A model generated the notes under the pieces. It was not told where the DNA came from, did no database searches, and saw only the letters and a program-made list of their open reading frames with translations. Positions 9,375-18,110 of a stretch of 64,000 bases of DNA are shown here, one piece after another (within the stretch, counting starts at the first letter, position 1; every line of letters begins with the position of its first letter). Both the position numbers and the translations under genes were made by a program. The DNA is from Fluviicola sp. (GTDB lineage Bacteria > Bacteroidota > Bacteroidia > Flavobacteriales_D > Crocinitomicaceae): contig JARWZO010000021.1 in assembly GCA_029866325.1 (NCBI GenBank), forward strand, positions 89,574 to 153,573. Direction: 5' to 3'.

Positions 9375-10199
9375 TTAGGTTCTGAGGCTATTAAAAGCCT
9401 TTCCTAAATTGTCAATGACATCCGAGATGATCATGCTTTCCATACTTTGTTCTTGTAAACAACTATCGGCTGCCAATCCATGAAGGTAAACGGCTAATTT
9501 CGCGGCAGCTAACGGCGGATATTTTTGCGCCAAAAACGACGTGATCATCCCCGTTAAAGCATCGCCCGATCCACCTTTTGCTAAACCTGCATTACCTGTG
9601 GAATTATAAAACACCTGTTCAGCTGTGATAATTGCCGTTTGGTGACCTTTTAAAACAAGAATAATGTTGTATTCGTGCGCTTTATGGATGGCGGTTTGAA
9701 TGCGTTCTTCCGTTGTGTGATGATCACCAAAAAGCCGGTCAAACTCAGCATGGTGTGGGGTAATGATGGTTTCAGCAGGAAGGTAATCAAACAACTTTTC
9801 ATTGGTCGAAAGAATGGTCAATGCATCTGCATCCAACACTAACGGGCAAGTGGCATGTTTCAACACATCGGTCAACAACGCTTCCGAATCATTGCCTGTA
9901 CCAAATCCCGGTCCTATTCCAATAGCTGTGTAATGCTCAAACGGAATGTGATTGTCTTCGCGCATCAACAACATTGCTTCCGGGATTGAACTTTGCACAA
10001 TGCCTCTTTCATCAGACGGAACAGAAACGGTTAACAAACCAACACCTGATCGCAATCCGGCTTTCGCAGCTATGACTGCAGCGCCCATGGTACCTTTTTG
10101 TCCCGCAACGAGCAATGCATGACCGTGATCTCTTTTAGAGGAAGACGATTCCCTTGGTTTCAGCAAAGAAGTTATGTCACTTTTGGTAAGCGTATTCAT
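9375..10199 (-). CDS. nnrD: ADP/ATP-dependent NAD(P)H-hydrate dehydratase
   Basis: 274 aa of the ribokinase-like YjeF C-terminal family. It converts hydrated, damaged NADH/NADPH (NAD(P)HX) back to the cofactor at the expense of ADP or ATP. Visible blocks: HGHALLVAGQKGTMGAAV, GIGPGFGTG, PLVLDADAL, IITPHHAEFDRLFG, VLKGHQT and the catalytic GKG-type site NAGLAKGGSGDALTGMI. Start chosen at the ATG 10199; an in-frame TTG two codons upstream is less likely. Many bacteria fuse this to the epimerase NnrE in one protein; here only the dehydratase half is present, so the epimerase must be elsewhere. Confidence 0.92.
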   Translation of the reverse strand: MNTLTKSDITSLLKPRESSSSKRDHGHALLVAGQKGTMGAAVIAAKAGLRSGVGLLTVSVPSDERGIVQSSIPEAMLLMREDNHIPFEHYTAIGIGPGFGTGNDSEALLTDVLKHATCPLVLDADALTILSTNEKLFDYLPAETIITPHHAEFDRLFGDHHTTEERIQTAIHKAHEYNIILVLKGHQTAIITAEQVFYNSTGNAGLAKGGSGDALTGMITSFLAQKYPPLAAAKLAVYLHGLAADSCLQEQSMESMIISDVIDNLGKAFNSLRT

Positions 10200-10286
10200 A
10201 AACAAAAGTTACAGTAGTTCGGTACAGCAAGATTACTTACTAATATACCAATTTTCAGCCGATTTTCCGTTTAAAATTGAGTTTGA

Positions 10287-10790
10287 TTATAGAGCCTGTT
10301 TCGTGCGCTGAAGTTTTGCTACATCAAACCCTTTTTCCGCCATTCGGGAAGTGATTTGCTGGTAGAGGCTATCCGTCATTGTCGACGTTCGCGATAAAAT
10401 CCAGAGATAATTTTTATTTGGATGTCCAACAACTGCATAACTATAATCATCAGCCAAATCAATGATCCAGTATTTTCCTTTGAATGGCCAAAAGAACTGC
10501 ACTTTCAGTTTTGCATTACCACTGTTTTCAACCACAAATGCTTTTCCTTTGATGTAAGAAAGTTTCCCGTTGATACTGTCTTTATTGCAGCGGTTTTCAA
10601 CGATCACATATCCTTTCTCTGTTAAGGTGTACTCGGCAGTGGTGCAGTTACATCCTTTTTGAAACCGTTGCGGGAACGAGGCTATTTCAAACCATTTGCC
10701 CATGTACTTTTTCAAATCAACATGCGGAACGGTTTCCAATGGTTGAGCTTGAGCTCCCAAGGCAATGAAGGCCAAAATGAGTGTTTTCAT
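10287..10790 (-). CDS. Lipocalin (Blc-like)
   Basis: 167 aa with an N-terminal signal peptide (MKTLILAFIALGAQAQ). The mature protein has the lipocalin signature KYMGKWFEIASFP near its start, then a Cys pair KGCNC, eight beta strands by pattern (YIKGKAFVVEN, AKLKVQFFWPFKGKYWII, YAVVGHPNKNYLWILSR) and a C-terminal helix. Bacterial lipocalins bind lipids such as lysophospholipids in the periplasm or at the outer membrane and are often induced under envelope stress. No lipobox Cys is seen, so it is probably soluble. Single gene. Confidence 0.9.
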   Translation of the reverse strand: MKTLILAFIALGAQAQPLETVPHVDLKKYMGKWFEIASFPQRFQKGCNCTTAEYTLTEKGYVIVENRCNKDSINGKLSYIKGKAFVVENSGNAKLKVQFFWPFKGKYWIIDLADDYSYAVVGHPNKNYLWILSRTSTMTDSLYQQITSRMAEKGFDVAKLQRTKQAL

Positions 10791-11182
10791 ACAGTATGTT
10801 TTAAAAAGAGATGAACGAACAATTCCGTCACCTTTTGGTTTTGTCTAGATCGTTGTTCATCAACGAACGTCTCTTAATCATCAACTTCTAATTCATTGTT
10901 ATTTTACATTTTACTTGTTTTTTGAAGCAATGATTACATTTTAACGCCATGTAAATATCTCTCATACAAAATGATAATGGCTTATGTACTAATGCGTATC
11001 AATTACATTATTCACACATTTCGGAGAGTCGGTGTTTTGTGATCTTCTGAGATAGCTAAATTTTATCTGTGAATCATGTAATAAGAACACATTACTCTAT
11101 AAAATCAATGTCAACACAGCTTCATAGATTCGTAGCACAATTAAATGACGGATCATCTTCCGAGTTATAAAACGAAAAAGTT
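10791..11182. other. Intergenic region between lipocalin and OmpA-like gene
   Basis: 392 bp, AT-rich, between two divergent genes, so it must hold both promoters. I see no coding frame, no long hairpin and no perfect TAnnTTTG box at a convincing distance. Confidence 0.4.
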
Positions 11183-12043
11183 ATGAAACGAATCAATAAA
11201 TCTATCCTGATGAGCACACTCGCTATCGGAATATTGACGGTGGCTTCCTGCGCGCCTATTTATAAATGCGGCGACCCGATTCCGGAGAAACAGAAAGGTT
11301 GTAAACGATTGCAGGCGGTTGTTTCTGAACGTGATTCATTGTGTGGTTCACTTACCTATCAGCACAAGGTAAACGATCAGTTGACTGTTGACAATAAAAA
11401 ACTGCAGTTTATGCTTTCAGGTCAGGAAAACATTAATGAAAATCAGTCGGACCAATTAAATCTGCAGTCAGACCAGCTGGACCAGAAAAACAAAGACCTG
11501 CAAAACAAAGAACGCATGTTGCGCGACATGCAGGCCATCATTGCCCGTCAGGATGAAGCCACAAAAAAGCTCAATCAAACCTTGCGTGATGCGTTGGTAG
11601 GATTTGGTTCCGACGAACTTACCTTGGAAATTCGCAACGGTAAAGTGTATGTTTCGATGTCGGATAAATTGCTGTTCAAATCTGCTTCTACAGCCGTGGA
11701 ACCAAAAGGAGTTGAAGCATTAAAAGTATTGGCAGATGTACTCAACAAAAATCCGGACATTCAGATTTTGGTAGAAGGTCACACCGATATCGTTCCTATC
11801 AAAACGGTCCTATTCAAAGACAATTGGGATTTAAGCGTAGCCCGTGCAACTGCCATCACGCGTATGTTAAACGAGAAATATGCTGTTGCTGCCGCGCGTA
11901 TGACGGCTTCCGGTCGTGGTGAATATTACCCCAAAGCTTCCAACGATACTCCCGAAGGAAAAGCACTCAACCGACGAACAGAGATTATTCTCTCCCCAAA
12001 ATTGGATGAGATCATGAATTTGTTGAATAATCCGGGGAATTAA
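11183..12043 (+). CDS. OmpA-family lipoprotein with coiled coil
   Basis: 286 aa. Lipoprotein signal ends at Cys23 (GILTVASC). Residues ~45-130 form a long coiled coil rich in Gln, Asn and Asp (NQSDQLNLQSDQLDQKNKD). Residues ~150-275 are an OmpA/MotB peptidoglycan-binding domain with VEGHTDIVPI, WDLSVARATAITRML and ASGRGEYYPKASNDTPEGKA, ending NRRTEIILSP; the Asp and Arg that bind diaminopimelate in this fold are present. It would tether the outer membrane to the cell wall. Single gene with its own terminator at 12061. Confidence 0.9.
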   Translation: MKRINKSILMSTLAIGILTVASCAPIYKCGDPIPEKQKGCKRLQAVVSERDSLCGSLTYQHKVNDQLTVDNKKLQFMLSGQENINENQSDQLNLQSDQLDQKNKDLQNKERMLRDMQAIIARQDEATKKLNQTLRDALVGFGSDELTLEIRNGKVYVSMSDKLLFKSASTAVEPKGVEALKVLADVLNKNPDIQILVEGHTDIVPIKTVLFKDNWDLSVARATAITRMLNEKYAVAAARMTASGRGEYYPKASNDTPEGKALNRRTEIILSPKLDEIMNLLNNPGN

Positions 12044-12060
12044 AACTCGATAATATACAG

Positions 12061-12095
12061 AAAGAGGCCATCTAACTCTTAGACAGCCTCTTTTT
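12061..12095. terminator. Terminator between the OmpA-like gene and a convergent gene
   Basis: AGAGGC and GCCTCT pair, with an inner TCTAA/TTAGA stem, then a T5 run at 12091. It follows the OmpA-like stop by 17 bp and lies before a convergent gene, so it may work for both. Confidence 0.8.
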
Positions 12096-12125
12096 ATATG
12101 ATTTTAATTATAGTCAACGATTGCC

Positions 12126-12794
12126 TTATTTTAATGCTTCTATCAGTCCAAGAACATACATACGCAACACGTCATCCGAATTGATCGTTTCGGATAAGGT
12201 AACTTCGTCTGTATTTTTTCCTAAACCCTTAATGCCGTATGTTTCTTCGAAGGTATGAGAGCGTAGTTTTTCAAAATCTTTCAGCACCGCTTCTTTCATA
12301 TGAATGAGCGTTTTGGCATTATCGTACACCTTAATGGTTAAACTCAATTTTGGTTTTACTTTTGAAAACGATTCATTTGCCAGTGTGATTTTTGTTCCGC
12401 CACTTGCTGCTATATGGCAATCAATGTCAATATAATAACCAAGTGTATCATTTGTCTTAACGGCTTTCTTAAAGGTATTTGCAGGCAAGTACATGAGGTG
12501 TTCCGGTAAAGCCCCCATGATCAATTTCTCTTCAGGTCGCATGCTGGATAAACTAGCTTTCAAAAAATCACCGAGCATACTTTCGCTGACGAACAAAATC
12601 GTATCCGAAAGTTCTTTCGGCATTTCTTCTAAGGTGGCAATATTCAAAATCTGATGCTCTTTGTTCTGAGTTTTCATTTGAGTAACCAATTCATCGTCTA
12701 TTCTAAACGTAAAATTGTAAATCGTGCCCGATGATTGAGCTTTCCCTGAAAATTGGATTACAACCAGGGTAATGATAAGTAGTAACTGTTTCAT
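12126..12794 (-). CDS. Secreted protein of unknown function
   Basis: 222 aa from the ATG at 12794, which gives a classic signal peptide (MKQLLLIITLVVIQFSGKAQ). The open frame continues 39 codons upstream, but those encode no signal and are probably leader. The mature part has mixed alpha/beta character and no cysteine motif apart from a single Cys (DIDCHIAASGG). No known family recognised. Single gene convergent with the OmpA-like gene. Confidence 0.7.
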   Translation of the reverse strand: MKQLLLIITLVVIQFSGKAQSSGTIYNFTFRIDDELVTQMKTQNKEHQILNIATLEEMPKELSDTILFVSESMLGDFLKASLSSMRPEEKLIMGALPEHLMYLPANTFKKAVKTNDTLGYYIDIDCHIAASGGTKITLANESFSKVKPKLSLTIKVYDNAKTLIHMKEAVLKDFEKLRSHTFEETYGIKGLGKNTDEVTLSETINSDDVLRMYVLGLIEALK

Positions 12795-13007
12795 AATTAG
12801 TATTTTGATTGTATCAAACTTAAAAACAAAAAAGATGCCAATTTGTTGGAGCGATTTAAAAACAAAGCAATTAGTAAATGATTTTTGGAGAAAACACCTC
12901 TTTATAGGCAACTCTTCGAAAAATTAATACCGGGAGTTAGTGTGGCATTAACGTAATTTCGGGATACCATTTACCTTCTCATACCGAACATCGGGCTCAA
13001 ATGTGAA

Positions 13008-13039
13008 CAAAAAAAGCCCCGACATATATCGTCGAGGCT
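13008..13039 (-). terminator. Terminator of the 1042-aa adhesin gene
   Basis: On the minus strand AGCCTCGAC pairs with GTCGGGGCT (one G-U) and is followed by seven T. It lies 21 bp past the adhesin stop. Confidence 0.85.
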
Positions 13040-13059
13040 GCTGCTTTTCGAAAGTTTTA

Positions 13060-16000
13060 TTAATCGTTATACACCACTATTTTCTTCACAATAGCCGATC
13101 CGTTTTCAAACGCAATGCGTGTCAAATAAGTACCTGACATCAACGCAGACAAGTTTTTGGTAACCATTGTTGTGCCTTCGCCCAAATCAACGTTTTCTGA
13201 AAGCACTACATGACCGGTTAAATCAATAATACTAACAACCGCTTTCTCGTTTTTCAACACATTGTTTACCTGAATCGTCAACTGATCGCTTACAGGAACA
13301 GGAAACAACTCCATTGTAACGGCTACTTCTGCGTCTCCTGACCCTACCTCATCAATACCAGCCAAACTTTGCAAGGTGTTCAATGTAGTATTGGTGATAA
13401 TCGGTGCATTGTAATCAAAATAAATATTCGCCGTATTGGTAAACTCGGTTCCTACCGGATTTGTAGCTTTACGCTGAATGCTGTAATGAACCATGGCTGA
13501 ACTCAACGCATCACCGTAAGCACTTTTCCAAGGTAGATTGATGCCGGCAAACGTAAACGTCACCAAACCTGTTTCACTCATCGTGGTAGAATATTCATAT
13601 TCTGAATAACCCGGTCTAAACGTTGTCCAATCAAAATCTTCATCCAACTGATCGGTAACCGTGATGGTCTGCGCAAAATACGTTCCTTCATTCTGAAAAT
13701 GGATCGTGTAATCAAATTCTTTTGTAGCCATGGGAACAAATCCTTCCGCACCATTACCTCTTGGAGTTACTTCTTTGTAATTCGGGTCATACGAACCGAT
13801 GACAGCTGTTTGGAAGGTATTCACATTATTCCAAGGCGTATTATCCAACAACCAATTCACACCGATCGGAGCCACATTTGCTACCGTATCGTAGAAATCA
13901 ACCACCGTTCCCAAAGGAATAGACGTTGGTGTGTTGTAGTTAATCAGCATAGCACTTGAGCTATTCGGACTAAGTGTAGGAAAGCCTGACTGTACGCTAT
14001 AAGAATACGGATACAAAGCACTGTTTAGTTGCAAGAAACTTGGCAATGTAGCATTCACATAAGGCAATTGCTCATCGTGCTCATACCCGAGTTGTATACC
14101 CGATTCGGTAACCGTACCTTCATTTTTAACAACCACTTGTTGTTGGTAACCCATTCCCGGAATCGGAGGAACGCTTGAATTCATCGTTACGATTTTCAAA
14201 TCGTGAAGTACAGTCAATTGGTTTGAAAAATCGACAACCGTGTTGCAACCGGCAGCAGCAGTTACGCTAACCGTATTCGAATTGTTTTGACAAGCAGAAA
14301 GCGGGTAATATTGGTTCACTTGCTCAGAAATAGTATATATTCCTGTTGGAACGCGGAAACTATAGTGTCCGTTTGCATCGGTAAACGCATAACCGAACCC
14401 TGAGCAATGGATCATGATATTTTCCACACCGGCTTCTCCCGGATCATTTACGCAATTTGAATTCGCGTCTACATAAACATCACCCGAAATAGTGCAATAG
14501 CAATCTTGACTCGTATTGGCGTTTGCAATCCAAAAATGGGTTGATTTACTGCATCCATTGGCATCTGTCACGTATAAATTATGGTTACCAACCCCCAGGT
14601 TGCTTGTATTGGGCGTTGTTGCTCCATTGGAATACGAATACGAATACGGAGCCGTTCCGCCACTTGCAAATGAAGTGACAGCCCCATCGGTATTGTAAAT
14701 GCAGGTTGCAGGCACCGTTGATACACCAACATTAATTGGAGAAACCGTTGACATTGATTTGTATTTTGTAACCGAACAACCCAATGCATCGGTAATCACA
14801 CACGAATAACCTCCCAATGGAACACCACTAAGAGAACTACTGGTTGCTCCATTACTCCAAAGGTACGTGAACGGTCCGTTTGATCCGGAAACACTTGAAG
14901 TCACATTTCCTGTAGTATTCGGGCAAACTACCGATGATGCGTAAAGAGAAGCATTGATGGTGCTTACAGGTGGAACTATTACAGATCCTGTTCGGATACA
15001 ACCAACAGCATCCGTTACCTGAAACGCGTATGTTCCCGGCCCTACATTGGAAAGTGTAGCACCGTTCGCCATTGGATATGAATTCCAGAAATACGAATAC
15101 GGAGCCGTTCCGCCCGTTGGAGACAACGAAGCAGAACCTGTTGGAGAAGTACATTGACTGGATGTAGCATTGTAGGTAACATTTACAGGTGTGTTGGTGT
15201 TGATGTAAGCATATCCTTGTCCCACACAGCCATTTGCATCTGTAGCAACCACTGTATACGATGTAGCTCCCAATAAATTAGAAGCTGTATTACCCGATTG
15301 ATTGTTGCTCCATGAGTAGGTATACGGATTCAGACCTCCCGAACCGAATGCAATCGCACTTCCATTCGGTTGAAGACAGGTAGCGTTTGTAATCGTTGTG
15401 TTTACCGTGATCTGAACCGCTTGTGTAATGTATGCACCTAAGTAATTCGAATGACAACCCTGCGCGTCTGTAACCACCAACGGATAATATCCTTGGCTCA
15501 AACCGGTAATTGCCGGACCATTTGTTCCGTTTGCCCATAAATAAGTATAGGGAGCTATACCGCCTGAGCCCACAGCCGTTGCCGTGCCATTCGTACAATT
15601 GGCAGGGGTTGTATTAATGGCTGCCGTAACAGAAGAAAGTTGCTGAATATAAGCTGCAGAATCACTGATCGTCAATACACAGCCGGTGGTTTGATCCACA
15701 ATCTCCGCACTATATTGTCCTTCAGGCACCAATGCGTTATTCCCGGTATAGGTAGCTAATGTTTGGATATCCGTCCAAGTAAAACCAAACGGATCGGCTG
15801 GTCCGGTTAACTGTGTAGCTGTAATGGTTCCCATCGTAGCAGGACAAGTAGGTGAAACACCTGTAATGGAAAACGTAAATGGGAGCGTATAACTATCCTG
15901 TGTGTAGGCACTGGTATTTCCGTTGACTGCCTGACAAAAGATATCGCTGCTCTCGGTCATCCCGATATTGGTCAATTGATCAGTAGCTGAATTGACATTC

Positions 16001-16188
16001 GCGTGAACAATCGATGTTCCGTTTACATAATAGGTATACGTAATCGGAAGTGGAATTCCGGTAGTAGTGACCTCATAAATGCCGTCGTTATTGCAAGGTG
16101 TCTGTATAAACGTCCCTGTTGCTGTCTGGCTCATTGCTTGCTGGGTAATCCCAACCAGAAATAGCAGAAGTAGAGTAAGGTTTTTCAT
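13060..16188 (-). CDS. T9SS-exported SprB-repeat adhesin
   Basis: 1042 aa. Signal peptide 1-20 (MKNLTLLLLFLVGITQQAMS). From about 100 to 560 there are around six SprB-type repeats, each with a GG(I/T)APY(S/T)Y core and a VTDAxGC end, as in the gliding adhesin SprB. About 565-660 is an SdrD B-like domain (ISGDVYVDANSNCVNDPGE, DANGHYSF). About 660-940 is a beta-sandwich region of the DUF11/conserved repeat class with SYDPNYKEVTPRG. The last ~85 residues are a type A T9SS sorting domain (LFPVPVSDQLTIQV, SGTYLTRI, IVKKIVVYND). It should be exported across the outer membrane and bind a surface or polysaccharide. Single gene. Confidence 0.9.
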   Translation of the reverse strand: MKNLTLLLLFLVGITQQAMSQTATGTFIQTPCNNDGIYEVTTTGIPLPITYTYYVNGTSIVHANVNSATDQLTNIGMTESSDIFCQAVNGNTSAYTQDSYTLPFTFSITGVSPTCPATMGTITATQLTGPADPFGFTWTDIQTLATYTGNNALVPEGQYSAEIVDQTTGCVLTISDSAAYIQQLSSVTAAINTTPANCTNGTATAVGSGGIAPYTYLWANGTNGPAITGLSQGYYPLVVTDAQGCHSNYLGAYITQAVQITVNTTITNATCLQPNGSAIAFGSGGLNPYTYSWSNNQSGNTASNLLGATSYTVVATDANGCVGQGYAYINTNTPVNVTYNATSSQCTSPTGSASLSPTGGTAPYSYFWNSYPMANGATLSNVGPGTYAFQVTDAVGCIRTGSVIVPPVSTINASLYASSVVCPNTTGNVTSSVSGSNGPFTYLWSNGATSSSLSGVPLGGYSCVITDALGCSVTKYKSMSTVSPINVGVSTVPATCIYNTDGAVTSFASGGTAPYSYSYSNGATTPNTSNLGVGNHNLYVTDANGCSKSTHFWIANANTSQDCYCTISGDVYVDANSNCVNDPGEAGVENIMIHCSGFGYAFTDANGHYSFRVPTGIYTISEQVNQYYPLSACQNNSNTVSVTAAAGCNTVVDFSNQLTVLHDLKIVTMNSSVPPIPGMGYQQQVVVKNEGTVTESGIQLGYEHDEQLPYVNATLPSFLQLNSALYPYSYSVQSGFPTLSPNSSSAMLINYNTPTSIPLGTVVDFYDTVANVAPIGVNWLLDNTPWNNVNTFQTAVIGSYDPNYKEVTPRGNGAEGFVPMATKEFDYTIHFQNEGTYFAQTITVTDQLDEDFDWTTFRPGYSEYEYSTTMSETGLVTFTFAGINLPWKSAYGDALSSAMVHYSIQRKATNPVGTEFTNTANIYFDYNAPIITNTTLNTLQSLAGIDEVGSGDAEVAVTMELFPVPVSDQLTIQVNNVLKNEKAVVSIIDLTGHVVLSENVDLGEGTTMVTKNLSALMSGTYLTRIAFENGSAIVKKIVVYND

Positions 16189-16346
16189 AATATCTTCTAT
16201 TGGTTTGTTTAAAGACTTCGCTTAAAAAGGATAAGTTGTCTGAGAGGGGATTTATTTTTTGATTAGTCCTAATCATACCACTAATTGATTTTAGTAAAAT
16301 CAAAAATTCGTAACACATAACCTTTTATTAATCGATTATTTAGCTT
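16189..16346. promoter_or_regulatory. Upstream region of the adhesin gene with two dyads
   Basis: Two inverted repeats lie about 80-115 bp before the adhesin start: TTGATTTTA/TAAAATCAA around one centre base (16285-16303) and GATTAG/CTAATC (16261-16274). They are candidate operators. No clear TAnnTTTG box seen. Confidence 0.4.
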
Positions 16347-16531
16347 ACGTACAGCGCCAATTCAAGGAAGCGACGTAAGAAAAATGGCTATTTCGTTGTG
16401 TTTTGTCAAAAGCGCTAAAACGTACAGCGTTTGCCAAAACTGCTGTACGTTGCGTTTCAGATCCTGATCTGATACTTTTGACCTTAAAACACAGAAATAG
16501 CCGTTTTTCACGAGCGGCTATGAATGGCGCA
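16347..16531. repeat. Large imperfect palindrome
   Basis: Nested inverted arms span ~180 bp: GCGCC-AATTCA (16354-16364) with TGAATGGCGC (16521-16530); a ~20-bp arm around GGCTATTTC (16386) with its complement (about 16492-16503); GTCAAAAG (16405) with CTTTTGAC; and ACGTACAGC (16420-16428) with GCTGTACGT (16442-16450). ACGTACAGC also occurs as a direct repeat at 16347-16355. No coding frame. It could be a miniature mobile element or a folded RNA. Confidence 0.6.
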
Positions 16532-16544
16532 AAAGGATGTTTTG

Positions 16545-16574
16545 CTTACTTTTTCAGCCTTGGCAAAAAGTAAG
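16545..16574. repeat. Perfect 10-bp hairpin
   Basis: CTTACTTTTT and AAAAAGTAAG are separated by 10 bases. It lies just right of the large palindrome and may belong to the same element or act as a terminator for the aquaporin transcript about 145 bp away. Confidence 0.5.
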
Positions 16575-16717
16575 AGAGAATTGTGGTACGATTGAGACCA
16601 ATCAATTTATTTTTTATGCATACTTTTTTTTACTCTACTTTGGTTTAGGATCTTAGGATGAATTTTGATAACGTTCGTTGAACGATTCTCACAAAAAGTC
16701 TTCAATGTATCCCGAAC

Positions 16718-17380
16718 TCAGGTTACATTGTTTTTTTGTTCCTCTTTTTTTAGAACCATCCAACAACCGACGGCTATTATTGCTCCAGCAATTGGTGCTG
16801 TAATATACACCCAAATGTGTTCCAAATGCCCTGATACAAATGCCGGAGAAATGGAACGAATAGGATTCATTGAAGCTCCGCATATCGGACCTGCAAACAT
16901 GGCCTCTAAGAGCACTACTCCACCAATGGCGACTCCTGCAAACATTCCTTGTTCTTTGCTTCCTTTTGCCACATGAAGAATAACGAACATGAGAATAAAG
17001 GTCAATATCAGTTCCAACACAAAGGATTGCATTGGTGAACCGGCGGGAAGGGTTGCGCCCAACTTGTCGTTTAAGGGGAACAGGAATTTGAGAACAAAAC
17101 TGGCTAAAAACGCTCCAGTGGCTTGACTAAAAATATAAGGTAAAACGTTTCTAAGAGGAAATGAACCCGAAACCCAAAATGCTATGGTAACAGCCGGATT
17201 TAGATGCGCTCCCGAAATGTCCCCAACGGTATAAATCATTGCTGAAACAATTAAACCGAATGTAATTGCAACACCAACATGTGTAATTACGCCATGCGAT
17301 TCTTGATTGATAATGATGGCGCCTGTTCCGCAAAAAACCAATGCAAACGTTCCTATAATTTCGGCTAAATATTTTTTCAT
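16718..17380 (-). CDS. NIP-like aquaporin of the arsenic operon (AqpN/AqpS type)
   Basis: 220 aa, six membrane helices and two half-helices. The first pore motif is HLNPAVT (NPA 61-63). The second half has AGPICGASMNPIRS, in which the usual NPA is NPI (172-174) followed by the conserved Arg175. The AGPxxGASMNP context resembles bacterial AqpN proteins and plant NIPs rather than AqpZ, and the helix-5 position that is His in AqpZ appears to be Glu. Such channels pass As(OH)3, glycerol and boric or silicic acid. As the last gene of this operon it likely replaces the pump and lets arsenite leave the cell after reduction. Overlaps the DUF2490 gene by 4 bp. Confidence 0.88.
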   Translation of the reverse strand: MKKYLAEIIGTFALVFCGTGAIIINQESHGVITHVGVAITFGLIVSAMIYTVGDISGAHLNPAVTIAFWVSGSFPLRNVLPYIFSQATGAFLASFVLKFLFPLNDKLGATLPAGSPMQSFVLELILTFILMFVILHVAKGSKEQGMFAGVAIGGVVLLEAMFAGPICGASMNPIRSISPAFVSGHLEHIWVYITAPIAGAIIAVGCWMVLKKEEQKNNVT

Positions 17381-18108
17381 GGGGTTGTTTTTGTCTTTCG
17401 GAAATCAATATGATTAATCCAAGTGAATTGTAAATAGTATTGATTGAACCAGTTTTTGTTTCCAATATTCCATGTTACATACAATAGACCTGCCTCAATT
17501 TTATTGCGCTCGTTTATTTTTCTTCCCAAAGCTGCATAGAACCAATTCTCGCCATAAACGGGACTTGCATCTTTGAAAGTATTGAAGAATACTTCTTCAT
17601 ACGCTGTGAAATACAGCTTTTCATTAATCGGTGTTTCGAAGCCTAATTGATACCTAACACGATGGGTAAACGGATAAGTATTGGTTGCTCGATTTTGAAT
17701 AAACCGTCCATCAAAACGAAGTCGATGTGAGAGGGTAAATTTGGTAAAACTGTTTTTTAACTTGGCTTGCAAATAGAACCTATTTTCATTGACATAATTA
17801 CTAGAGAGGACGTTTGTTCTTTGATATACATAACTTCCCGTAAACGAAAGGTTTTCCGATTGTTTGTAGGTTAACGCCTGTTCAGCATAGATTTGATGAA
17901 AGTAAGCATCTTTTGACGTGGTAGAAGTATTAAAGTTCACCAAAGGAAACGAACCGAAATAGTACAACCCATAATCCAATTTCGTGGTCAATGTTCCTGA
18001 ATGGTCTACTGTTGGGAAAACACCTCCAACGTCAATATTTTGAGCGTTCGAAGGATTAACAGCTAAACAAATAATACAGGAAATCCCGAATGTTCTAACG
18101 AAATTCAT
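17377..18108 (-). CDS. DUF2490 outer-membrane beta-barrel in the arsenic operon
   Basis: 243 aa with a signal peptide (NFVRTFGISCIICLAVNPSNAQ). The rest alternates polar and hydrophobic residues in long strands (NRFYLQAKLKNSFTKFTLSHRLRFDGRF, seen as two strands; VRYQLGFETPINEKLYFTAYEEVFF), as in the DUF2490 barrel family, and ends in aromatic-rich strands (YLQFTWINHIDF). It overlaps aqp by ATGA and follows the phosphatase fusion by 2 bp, so it is firmly inside the operon. A pore in the outer membrane for arsenite exit is inference; DUF2490 proteins have no proven substrate to my knowledge. Confidence 0.8.
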   Translation of the reverse strand: MNFVRTFGISCIICLAVNPSNAQNIDVGGVFPTVDHSGTLTTKLDYGLYYFGSFPLVNFNTSTTSKDAYFHQIYAEQALTYKQSENLSFTGSYVYQRTNVLSSNYVNENRFYLQAKLKNSFTKFTLSHRLRFDGRFIQNRATNTYPFTHRVRYQLGFETPINEKLYFTAYEEVFFNTFKDASPVYGENWFYAALGRKINERNKIEAGLLYVTWNIGNKNWFNQYYLQFTWINHIDFRKTKTTP

Positions 18109-18110
18109 CT

